From the NCBI GenBank assembly GCA_014084085.1, contig NPFB01000076.1, positions 189,849 through 253,848 of the forward strand: 64,000 nt of DNA, written 5' to 3'. Source of the stretch: Hondaea fermentalgiana. Taxonomy: Eukaryota > Sar > Bigyra > Thraustochytrida > Thraustochytriidae. Every line of letters begins with the position of its first letter. The stretch's first letter is position 1. The notes beneath the pieces were generated by a model. It saw only the letters and a program-made list of their open reading frames with translations, searched no databases and was not told the DNA's origin. Of the stretch, positions 47,904 to 57,100 are shown piece after piece. Made by a program: the position numbers and the translations under genes.

Positions 47904-50456
47904 ATGACCGCCGGCATGGCTCTGGCCGCCGGCATGGCCGGCATGGCGGGACTCGCCGCACTCGCCGGGCCAGGGGCGGGGGGAGAAAAGGCAGATTCCG
48001 CGACCAAGGCCGCCAAGGCGCTTCGAGCGGCGCTGCGCTCGGAAACCGTCGCAGAGTACGCCAAGGGTGCAGACAAGATGACGATCGCATCGGAGCACGC
48101 CAAGGACGGAGACAAGGCGACGACGTCGACAGCCACAACGACGTCGACAGCCACAACGACGACGACGACGGCGCCTGCTGCTCCTGCTCACGTTGTGCCT
48201 GATGCTGCTCATGATGCTTCTGCTGCTACTGCTCAGACGAAGCGAGAGACCTCGGGTTCTCCGCGCTCTCGCGCCGAAACCGACGAGGAGAACGGCCGTG
48301 AGACGGGCACCGACGAGCGACCCCTGCCGCCAGGATCGCCTCTGCCACCGTACGTGAGCCACGGCAGACCGTGGTACTTTCTGTCTCTTGACAAGGTGGA
48401 TGCGGCCGAGTCCGCAAAACCTGGACGCGAAGGCGCCTCCAGCGACGGCAGCCCGCGTCCGCAGCACCGTACCTGGGCCGAAGCATCTGCTGCCGAAGCC
48501 GGTTCCGAGGTACTTGCTCCGTCCTCCGCGTCCTCGCCCTTGTCTTCTGCTGCTTCACCACCAGTGTTGACGTCGGTTGATGCATCAGCGGAAGAGAAAA
48601 AAAACGTGCCGCCTCTTTCTTTTTTGCCACCACCACCACCGCCTCCGCCGCTACCACCGCCGCCGCCTCTGACTGCGCCGCCGGCACCAGCTTCCCCTGT
48701 GGATGTACAAATTCAAGAACATGACTCGTCAGATTTTTACCGTGACGACGAAACTTCAGGTGCTGCTGGCACTCCGCGGGACCACGGGGAAACGGCAAAT
48801 CGCATGCTGGTGGATAGTAAACCATTGCTACTGTCTCAACTCTCACAGGACACCCTGGCAACCATGCAATCCTCCTCTGTCGAAGACGAAGACGAGGAGG
48901 ACAAGGACGCCGAAGACGAAGACGTGGACCACTATGAAGAGGTGAGCTCGAACCCAGAAGGTTGCGGCGACACAGCAAACCCGAACAACGGTGCCACGTC
49001 TTCGTTATCAGCAACAAACAAGGTCCATAGCACCGATGAGCTGGCGCAAGTTGGTCCCGAAGCGCTACGGGAAATGGTCGTTGCTCTTGAAAAGCAGAAC
49101 GCTACCTTGCGCGCAGAAAATGGCAAGCTGCGAAACCGAAGCGCGCGGCTCTCGCCCGCAATGTACACGGTGGACGCCCCTCAAACGGTGCGCAAGATGC
49201 GCCTCGGGCGATCGGCAAGCATCGCCACGCGCAAGGAATTGAGCAAGCTCTTGAACTGCCCAGGGTCACCGGCACCCAAGAGCATTGAGGAACTGAGCTT
49301 CAATGGACGCATCAATAGTCTTATTTCGCAGCAGGGCCTCTTGCAGCAGCAGCAGTACCTGACGTCTCTTGACTTCGCCAATGACATTTTGGCTCTTTGC
49401 ACGCGTGCGTGCAAAATATTTCCGCGCGAAAAACGCGTTTTGGAGCTTGCTTCTCCGCTGTACGTATTTGGGGACCTGCATGGCAATCTGGAGGACTTGC
49501 AATTCTTTGCAGAGCACGTTTGGCCCATGGGCGCGCGTCTCTCTGCGGGCAAGTTGCTCTTTCTTGGTGACTACGTGGACCGCGGCGAGCACGGACTGGA
49601 GGTCCTGGCGTATCTGCTTGCGCAAAAGGTCCAGGTGCCCGACAAAGTCTTTATGATTCGCGGCAACCATGAGACGCGTGCTGTCAATGGCTGGGAGGCC
49701 TACTACGGCAGTGGCTCGTTTGTGTATCAGTGCCAGGCGCGTTTTGGCCAGGAAAAAGGCTTCGAGGTTTGGGAGGCCTGCAATCAAGTCTTTGATACGC
49801 TGCCCCTCGCCAGTGTTGTGGACAACTCCATCTTTTGCGTGCACGGCGGCATTCCTTGCCCGGCAGAAGAAGGCCAAGAGTCTGCTGGGGACCGCAGAAT
49901 TGAGGACATGCGCGCGCTACCGTGCCCTCTGGACATTCATCCACCGCAGCCGGAGGATGCTGACGAGGCGAATCGCCTGGCCTTTAGCTTGCTCTGGGCA
50001 GACCCAGCCGACGCCACTCAGGAGGATTCTCTCAAGGAGTCTGATAGCGGCTTTGCTCAAAGCGCCCGCGGCGGCGGGACTGTCGTGTTTGGCAGCAAGG
50101 CCGTGCATGATTTCTTGCGGCAAAATCGACTTGACTACATTATGCGAGCTCATGAAGCGACCGCCAATGGTGTCGGTGTGTGCAAATCGGCAAAGGTACT
50201 GACTGTCTTTTCCACGTCCAAGGACCACGGATGTGGGGACAGTGCCAAGTGCGGCTGTGTTCTGGTGGACCGCAACCGTATTCAAGCAATTACGAGAAGT
50301 GCAGCGTATGATGGCGAAATCACATCCTCCACGCTACCGTCGAGCGTGCCTCGAGTCTACGACGAGACTGACCAAGTTGATGACGCGCAGGCTCAGCGCT
50401 CGGATGAGGACGACGGAGCTGATCACGACGAGGAAGAAAACCGTGGTGCGTGGTGA
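47904..50456 (+). CDS. PPP-family Ser/Thr phosphatase with long disordered N-terminus, 850 aa
   Basis: Metallophosphatase. The catalytic domain is at about 490-815, with GDLHGN (523-528), GDYVDRG (555-561), GNHE (587-590), a CVHGG loop and RAHE, so all metal-binding motifs are present. The GNHETRAVNGWEAYYGSGSF segment and its inserted residues do not match PP1, PP2A or calcineurin cores; this is an atypical PPP. The first 490 residues carry Ala/Thr runs, two polyproline blocks (about 235-260), a Glu/Asp run and a short coiled coil (about 385-410). The ATG is only 47 bases after the N gap and the frame is open into it, so the N-terminus may be incomplete. Confidence 0.92.
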   Translation: MTAGMALAAGMAGMAGLAALAGPGAGGEKADSATKAAKALRAALRSETVAEYAKGADKMTIASEHAKDGDKATTSTATTTSTATTTTTTAPAAPAHVVPDAAHDASAATAQTKRETSGSPRSRAETDEENGRETGTDERPLPPGSPLPPYVSHGRPWYFLSLDKVDAAESAKPGREGASSDGSPRPQHRTWAEASAAEAGSEVLAPSSASSPLSSAASPPVLTSVDASAEEKKNVPPLSFLPPPPPPPPLPPPPPLTAPPAPASPVDVQIQEHDSSDFYRDDETSGAAGTPRDHGETANRMLVDSKPLLLSQLSQDTLATMQSSSVEDEDEEDKDAEDEDVDHYEEVSSNPEGCGDTANPNNGATSSLSATNKVHSTDELAQVGPEALREMVVALEKQNATLRAENGKLRNRSARLSPAMYTVDAPQTVRKMRLGRSASIATRKELSKLLNCPGSPAPKSIEELSFNGRINSLISQQGLLQQQQYLTSLDFANDILALCTRACKIFPREKRVLELASPLYVFGDLHGNLEDLQFFAEHVWPMGARLSAGKLLFLGDYVDRGEHGLEVLAYLLAQKVQVPDKVFMIRGNHETRAVNGWEAYYGSGSFVYQCQARFGQEKGFEVWEACNQVFDTLPLASVVDNSIFCVHGGIPCPAEEGQESAGDRRIEDMRALPCPLDIHPPQPEDADEANRLAFSLLWADPADATQEDSLKESDSGFAQSARGGGTVVFGSKAVHDFLRQNRLDYIMRAHEATANGVGVCKSAKVLTVFSTSKDHGCGDSAKCGCVLVDRNRIQAITRSAAYDGEITSSTLPSSVPRVYDETDQVDDAQAQRSDEDDGADHDEEENRGAW

Positions 50457-50897
50457 GACCCACGCAGCCGATCGCGGTCACTGAGTCAGCAGAACGACGG
50501 GCCCGTTGATCGTGCCGTTCGCTCGCAGATTCATCTTTTGTATACGTGCAAACCAACCAAGCCTGGTACTTACTGGGGTATCAATGTGCAAATTTATCTT
50601 TCAACTCATTCTTCTTGTCGGTAGGATTTCAAAGAGGGGGAGGGGGGGAGAGGCGAAAAGAAACCCTTTCCCTTCCCTGCTGTGTGTGACAGAGGTTGGT
50701 GCCTTAGAGACACAGAGGAATTCTCCCTCGTTTCTTGGAGATAGCGAGCCCGCCACGATATCCTTTTGTGTTCTTGAACATGCGAGCACCCCGAGCCGGA
50801 AACAAGAAAGGAAAGTGGCGCCGTCGTGCATGCATGCACGCGTGCAGATATCAACAATCGATCAATTGATCGATCATTCGATGGCAGATTACACGTG
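50457..50897. other. convergent 3' spacer, no gene seen
   Basis: A 441-base tail-to-tail spacer with a G-rich run near 50637-50652 and GATC/ATCGATC short inverted repeats near 50855-50880. No gene recognised. Confidence 0.6.
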
Positions 50898-52520
50898 TCA
50901 GGCCACAGGAAGATCCCAAAGTTTCATCGTGTCTCCCACGAGCAAGAGCGATCCGGTGACGAGCACTGTCGTCCGTTTCCCTTCAGCTTGCGCGCTCGCC
51001 GCGTGCGCATCAGCCTTGATTGCGTCAAGAGCAGCCTGCAAGGAACCATAGGCTGCAGCAGACTTGGCAGTTTCCGACATTGTTTTCGTCCACACCTCGC
51101 AGAGGACATCGTTCCAGCTGTCGTTGGAGTTCGACGTCTTGTCGTCTTCCGTTTCTACTGAGACTTCCCCAAGAATCTCGCGCGATGTCTTCATCCTCAC
51201 GTGCGTGGGTTTAGGGTGCAGTGCGGGGGCAAAATAGACCTGATCAAAGCGGAGTCCGCTTGCCTTAAATTCTGCAAAGAGCGCGAGCGGATCTCGCGAG
51301 TGCATGCAGGAAAAGAGCAATACCTCGCGCGTTTCTTTCCCCTCTGGCTCGGGCGCGCCTGTGGAAGGCGGCTCTGCAAGTGAGCCAGAAACGTTCTGGA
51401 TGCCAGGCTCCGAAATCGTTTGCGGAGATGATTCAGGTGAGGTGCTTTGCAACTGAAGCTCGGAACGGGCCCAGGCGAGAGCGCAAGCAAGACTCTTTGG
51501 CGTATGTGCTCCATCAAGAAGGACGTCAATGTCGGCGTCGAGGCGCTCGCGTTGGCTCCTTCCAGGCCAGCGACATCGCTCGAGACCCGTGCGGATGACC
51601 TCGGGAGTCAGCTTGTCTGCTGGAATGGCAGCTTCGCAAAGCGCGACTGCAATTCCAGCGTTGACGTATTGATGATCGCCAGCAAGGCCAAGCTTAACTC
51701 CTGACGAGCTCGGGAACCTGTCTGCCACGCGCAGCGGTCCGGCCAGGACCTTTTCGGCAGTCTTATGAAGCACGCCAAGGGCGCCAGGGTCCTGGCCCGA
51801 CGACACAATGATGGGAACCCCTGGCTTGAAGATGCCAGCCTTTTCTCCCGCAATGGCCTCAATGGTGGTTCCAAGGTACTCGGTGTGGTCCATGTCAAGC
51901 AAGGTTACAGCGCACGCCGTGGGCGCGCCAAGAAGATTCGTCACGTCGAGACGGCCACCCAGCCCAACCTCGATAATGACCACGTCGAGTTCCTGAGCAG
52001 CAAAGATGTGAAAGCCCAGCAGCGTGATAAAGCTGAAAAATCCCGGCATCAGGTTTTTGGACTTGAGCACGCCAGAGACCTCGTCGAAATGCTTGGCCAA
52101 GATTTCTTCGCTGACAGGTTGGCCTTGCAGCCGCACACGCTCGTGTGGCCTTACAAGGTGCGGGGATGTGAAGAGTCCGGTGCGCAGACCAGCAGCCCTG
52201 CAGATGCTCTCCACCATGGCGCACGTGGATCCTTTGCCCTTTGTCCCGGCGACGTGCACCACGCGCGGTGCTAGCCGTGCGTCGAGGCCAGGACCGACCT
52301 CGAGCCCGAGGGCCTCCATGTGCGGCGTGTACAGTTCCAGGAGCGCCTCCCGCGACTTGGGTGGCGGCTGCGAGTCCGGCGGCGGCGAGGACCGCACGAG
52401 CCGCATGATGCGGTCCTCGACCCCGCCCTGCGACGCCATGCTCGCCGCTCCCCGCTTGCAGCCCCGGCCCACGACTCGGAGCAAGCCTCCAGGGCGCGCG
52501 AACGAATGCATTTTGCACAT
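50898..52520 (-). CDS. folylpolyglutamate synthase / dihydrofolate synthase, 540 aa
   Basis: Adds glutamate to folates (EC 6.3.2.17; the bifunctional bacterial form is also 6.3.2.12). Mur-ligase P-loop VAGTKGKGSTCAMVE is at about 90-104, followed by LRTGLFTSPHLVRPHERVRL, typical of FolC. The centre contains VVIIEVGLGGRLDVTNLL and LLDMDHTEYLG, and the C-terminus carries VLLDGAHTPKSLACAL. Three ATGs compete: 52520 and 52511 give a basic, Arg/Gly-rich leader fit for mitochondria, and 52439 (MASQGG) gives a cytosolic form. This is the human FPGS pattern. The frame reaches GTG at 52547 only. Divergent from the lipase gene. Confidence 0.94.
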   Translation of the reverse strand: MCKMHSFARPGGLLRVVGRGCKRGAASMASQGGVEDRIMRLVRSSPPPDSQPPPKSREALLELYTPHMEALGLEVGPGLDARLAPRVVHVAGTKGKGSTCAMVESICRAAGLRTGLFTSPHLVRPHERVRLQGQPVSEEILAKHFDEVSGVLKSKNLMPGFFSFITLLGFHIFAAQELDVVIIEVGLGGRLDVTNLLGAPTACAVTLLDMDHTEYLGTTIEAIAGEKAGIFKPGVPIIVSSGQDPGALGVLHKTAEKVLAGPLRVADRFPSSSGVKLGLAGDHQYVNAGIAVALCEAAIPADKLTPEVIRTGLERCRWPGRSQRERLDADIDVLLDGAHTPKSLACALAWARSELQLQSTSPESSPQTISEPGIQNVSGSLAEPPSTGAPEPEGKETREVLLFSCMHSRDPLALFAEFKASGLRFDQVYFAPALHPKPTHVRMKTSREILGEVSVETEDDKTSNSNDSWNDVLCEVWTKTMSETAKSAAAYGSLQAALDAIKADAHAASAQAEGKRTTVLVTGSLLLVGDTMKLWDLPVA

Positions 52521-52978
52521 CCATCGAGTCCTCCCTCCCTCGCTCACTGCATCCAGCGCATCGATCAGCAGCAGCCAGCGCGGGAGCCAAGTAGTATACG
52601 TATAGTAGGCCTTTTAGAAGTTCTACTGTAGTTTTTACTACAGTTACTAGTAGTTGTACGCGACGAAGCGAAAGAGGGGGTTGCGCAGCGACAAGCTAGA
52701 CTTTCGTAGAGGGCAGCCAGCGCAGCGCGCTCAGGGTTGCGAGGAGGAGGAGGAGGAGCGTGACCGCCTCGCGGGGAGGGACTTTTGCTTACTACCTGCA
52801 TCCTTGCTACGAGTAGAATGACGTGCTAGATTTCTGTAAAATAACAGTAAGAGCTTCCTCGGTCGCCAAAGGTTGCGAGCGAGCGTCTCTCTTCGTACTT
52901 CTCGTCCCCCTGGGTTTGACAAGAAGATTGCAGAGCAGAACCAGAGCTGGCTAAAGCTCGACGTACAGGGAGAGCGCG
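52521..52978. other. divergent promoter region with hairpin and TAGGCCT
   Basis: A 458-base head-to-head spacer between FPGS and the lipase. TAGGCCT is at 52606-52612 and a perfect 8-base-stem hairpin at 52625-52644 follows. Confidence 0.7.
52625..52644. promoter_or_regulatory. perfect inverted repeat in the FPGS/lipase promoter
   Basis: ACTGTAGT, TTTT, ACTACAGT: 8-base arms, 4-base loop. Function unknown; it could be a dyad binding site. Confidence 0.45.
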
Positions 52979-54139
52979 ATGCGGTGTCGGGCGTGGGTAG
53001 GCTCGGGGGCGACAGCCGCACTGGCCGTCCTCGTTGGCTGCGCGATCCGTGGTACCTGGAACGAGCCCTCGTTTGATACGTGCAAGTTCGTAGAAAGGGA
53101 GTGGAGCGACGACGACGTGCCGGTGGTCTGCGACTTGCACCCGACAGTCACCGAAGATGGCTTTGTCCTGGAGCTGCGACATTTACGGCAAAAAACGGAT
53201 TCGCAAGAATGGCGAGGACCCGTTCTCCTCGTGCATGGACTTGCCGACTCTTCATTCACCTTTGTCTTGAGTGGATCTCGCGACAGTCTCGTGGGCTACC
53301 TGCTTCGAAACATGTACGAAGTTTGGCTTTTGGACAAGCGGGGTCGCTCGCCGTATGGGCATCAGCACTTCAACGCATCAAGTCAAGAGTACTGGGATCG
53401 CATCAGCCTCGACGAGCAAGTTGACTATGACTTGCCCGCTGCTGTGGCACAAGTGCGCCGCATTGCCGGGCGTCCCTTGCGCGCAATTATTGGACATTCG
53501 CAGGGCGGGCTCGTGAGTGCTTTGGCGCTAGCAAGCCAACCTGAGACAGCACGCAGTGTCGAGCACCTTGTCGTTTTGGGGTCACCGCTGGCGCTCTGGG
53601 GCGGCAGATTCCTTGTTCCACGGTTACCAGATGCCCTGATCACGGTCTCGCCTGTGGCCTTTTTCCGTGCAGCGCGAGCGATTGCGAGCGGCTTTTGCTC
53701 GTCGCGCTTCACAGCTCGTCTTTGTGCTTTTCTTCTCTGCGCCGCGGCAGGGTGTGGAGACCCATATGCCTTCGCGCCAGAAGTCATTGCTCGCGTCTTT
53801 GCATACTATCCGCGGGAAGCCTCGTTCAAGAATATGATTCATCTCTCGGATAGCGATGCTCGAGGGGGGCTCTTTCGATACGGCCAGGATGCGAGTCACA
53901 CGCTTGAGACTCTGCAAACGCCAACTGCGCTCTTTTACGGTAAGTTTGATGCCTTGCTCTCCCCGGACGCGCACCAAGCGAGCGAGCGTGCTCTCCCATC
54001 GCAAGTCGTCAAGATGTCCGACGGTTCGTTACCTTATGGTCATGCGGGGTACATCTGGTCCACAACGGCGAAAGACCTCTTGTACCCCTCTGTGCTTGAC
54101 TTTGTTGAGACAGACTACACAAGAACTGTCGACGACTGA
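52979..54139 (+). CDS. acid-lipase-type alpha/beta hydrolase, secretory, 386 aa
   Basis: Probable lipid ester hydrolase of the lysosomal acid lipase/gastric lipase type. N-terminal signal peptide (about 1-22, GSGATAALAVLVGCAI) is followed by the lipase start VTEDGFVLELRHL and the oxyanion strand PVLLVHGLADSS. The nucleophile elbow is GHSQGG with Ser174; Asp324 (GKFDALLSP) and His355 (YGHAGYIW) complete the triad. An insert at about 225-280 with Cys residues forms the cap. Size is near that of LIPA (about 390-400). The target is the lysosome/vacuole or outside the cell, by signal peptide. Substrate not known. Confidence 0.92.
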   Translation: MRCRAWVGSGATAALAVLVGCAIRGTWNEPSFDTCKFVEREWSDDDVPVVCDLHPTVTEDGFVLELRHLRQKTDSQEWRGPVLLVHGLADSSFTFVLSGSRDSLVGYLLRNMYEVWLLDKRGRSPYGHQHFNASSQEYWDRISLDEQVDYDLPAAVAQVRRIAGRPLRAIIGHSQGGLVSALALASQPETARSVEHLVVLGSPLALWGGRFLVPRLPDALITVSPVAFFRAARAIASGFCSSRFTARLCAFLLCAAAGCGDPYAFAPEVIARVFAYYPREASFKNMIHLSDSDARGGLFRYGQDASHTLETLQTPTALFYGKFDALLSPDAHQASERALPSQVVKMSDGSLPYGHAGYIWSTTAKDLLYPSVLDFVETDYTRTVDD

Positions 54140-54195
54140 TCTTACAGCTTGAGTTTCGTTTGAAAGTAGAAGAACAAATAATCTATCATAAAAGC

Positions 54196-57100
54196 TTAGT
54201 ACATTTGGGGAGTAAGGATATTTGAGTTGATCCCGGACGATCGCAGGGCTTCGAACCAGGCCCGGAGTTGACGCAAAGCCTCGTCGCTGTCTCCATCCCG
54301 ACAGTCGTCGTCGCTTCCAACAAGATCGCTATCACCGTCGCCGTTCATTGCCGTTGCCTCCGTCTTGAGGTTCGAGCCCAATTTGGTCTTGCTCTTGAGG
54401 TAGCGGTCTGCAATGCGATTCAAGCGACTCGAGGCCGATGTACGTCCCGATGCAACCGACTTGGGGGGCGTGGAATGCGTACCACCAGAGGAACCGGACC
54501 AAGCTGCAGAATTTCCTCCATCTGACTTGCCGTCAAGGTCCGAGGAAAGGCGCACGTCGTAGATTGCAGAGGATTCGCGCGCGAGGTCTTCAGGGCCACG
54601 CGAGCGGAGAGACGCGCTCGGAGACGAAGATTTTGAGGGGCTGCTCTGGCTGCCTGGCGCGGCGGCCCGAAGCACCGTGAGCTTGTTGGCGCGATGCAGA
54701 AAGATGGTGCGACGCTCAAGGTCGAGGGTGACGAGCTGAATAGTGTTGAGCTCGATCTTGCGCGCCTCGCCCCCTTTGAGGCGCTTATAGTACAGGTTGT
54801 GTGCTTTGAGCTGAAAAAAGCAGCGCTTGTAGAAGCGGCCCTGTAGGCTGACCTCGGTCGGATTGCGGCTGCCGACGATGGACGCCTTGTCGAGGATGCC
54901 CTCGCAGCGAACTTGGGCGTGGAGAAAGTCATCGTCCTCGGCATCAACACGAACGTCTTGGCCTTGCTCACTTTGAAATTTACGACGCATGTGGCGACCG
55001 TAGATGCGGAATTCGCCACCAATCTTTCGCCCGACGTGCACAATGCCCTTAAGGTCAAACTCACCGCGAAGAAAAGACTGCGCAGATGAGGCAAAGTTGT
55101 AGGCAAACCCAGATGCAGTTTGCGTGAGGGCTTTGCCAAAGATCTTTTGGTTGAACACCTTGGGGACGAGTCCGCGAATGAAGAAGGCGTAGAGGACCTG
55201 ATACGTAGTGATGCCCGGCTCGCCCTTGCGCGGGCGAAACGAGGTGGTCCACTCGAGGCTTGGAATGCGAATTTTGCTCGCCTTATCCGACGACTTGCCG
55301 CGCTTGCGAAGCCGCTCTGCGTGGCCGACCGAGCCGCGAAAGAGATCTTGCAAGAAGAAGCTAATCTTTCGGATCGTCACGCGCTGAACGTTAAAGAGAA
55401 TCGGAACGTGGTTGAGCATGTCCATGACGCGGTCCTTGCTGCCAAGGCGAAGATTCGTCTCTCGCGAGTTCTGATCCATGTAGTTGAGTGCGCTGCGGCT
55501 CGGGGGAGTGTAATTGCGGTACAAGGGGTCATGAACCCAAGCCACGTGCATTTCGATTTCCCCACACTCGCCGCGGCGCGTCCACTTTTTGCTCATGAGT
55601 GGAAACCAGCCGCGGATGGAATGTTCTGCATTGTCGATCTGGAACCCAGCCGACTCGTGCCAGCAGTATGCAGGATTCACCACAAGATACTTCATGGTCA
55701 TGACCCACTGACCGAGAAAATCTGCCTGGGCGAAATCCTCGTCGAGCACAGAAATGTGCAGCACAGCAGATGGGTCCGTGACCGGGAACTCGAACGTTTC
55801 TTGCCACATAGGCTTAACCGTCTTGTAGCGCGTCGAAGTGACGGCCTGGTGCTCACGAATCTTGACGACAACCTTGGGGTCGGCCGAGGCTCGAGCCGAA
55901 AACCTCGTCCGCTCGCTTGGAGCGAGATTACGGGCTCGAATGATTGTTACGCGCAATTTGTTGGGAAGCTCGTCCTTGAGAAGTTCTCGGGCATGGGAGA
56001 GATCAGGAAAGTGGAGCTCGTCATCGGCAGCAGGAGCGCTCGAGGGTCTGGATTTTGGCATGCTCTTTTTACGATGCTTGTGCCCTGATGCTCCATGACC
56101 TGACAAAGCTTCTTTGCCGACTTCCTGGCCGAGTGCACCGTTGACTGCAGCCTGCGTGCTGCTGCCTTCGGGACTTACCTCGACTGGAGCGCTCGGAAGC
56201 GGGCCAGATTTGCGTTTCCATGGCAACCTCGATACGCCTGCCCGCCGGTAGCTGTCCAGCTTGAGCTTGCTGCTGACGCTGCTTGCGGAAGAAGCGATGC
56301 TTGTGGAGGCAGTTGTGATGACAGAGGGCGGAGGTGGCGGTGGAAGAGTTGTCGACACGCACTCTGAAACAACAGATGAGGATGCGGTCGACGGTTTGGC
56401 GTCGCCGAATGAGTAACTTCGCTGGCGACGTACTCGATTGCGCGGGGCCGCCTCACTTTCGCAACGCTGCATAAGGTCCATCTCGGAGACGGTTCCATTG
56501 GCGATCCTTGCGTCGAGAGCTGGCGCAGGAGTCTTTATAGAGGCGACGAGGGGTGGCTCAGGTGGCGGCGGGGTCGCAAAGAGCGACGAGCCCTGAAGAA
56601 TGTTCATGCGGCGCAAGGAGCCCTGCGCGAGAAGTCGCGGTCCGCGCAAGGCTGAGCTCGTGTCGTCAATTGACTTTGACGCTTGACGCCCGTGCGAGGG
56701 AGACCCATTCTCGAGTACTGCAGCACCGGATGCAGCGTTTGACACCGATTTATGAAACCAAGAGTGCGCATAAAGTCTCGAGATGAGGCCTGCCGGCGTC
56801 CATGGGCGAAGCTTGGCCCACACTTGAGCCTTGCGGTGTTGGAACATGAGATGCGAGATGACCTCGCGCTCGGCGAGCTCCTTTGTGAGCTCGTTGATAT
56901 TGAAGCGGCCTTCGCAGAGCTCAAAGTTGACCGACACGGACTCAAAGTCGATATAAGGCACGTCCACCACGGCAACGCAGCGAAAATCAGGAACCTTTCG
57001 CAAAGGAAGACTTTGCGGCCGCCACATGATGATTCGGGCGAGCGCGCCGAGACGAACAGATACAATGAAGTCGAGTCGCCCGACGTAGATGAACCACTTG

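Noticed and set aside
47281..48467. Minus-strand frames that run through the second gap
   Set aside because: They contain the N run and oppose the PPP gene; composition is repeat-derived.
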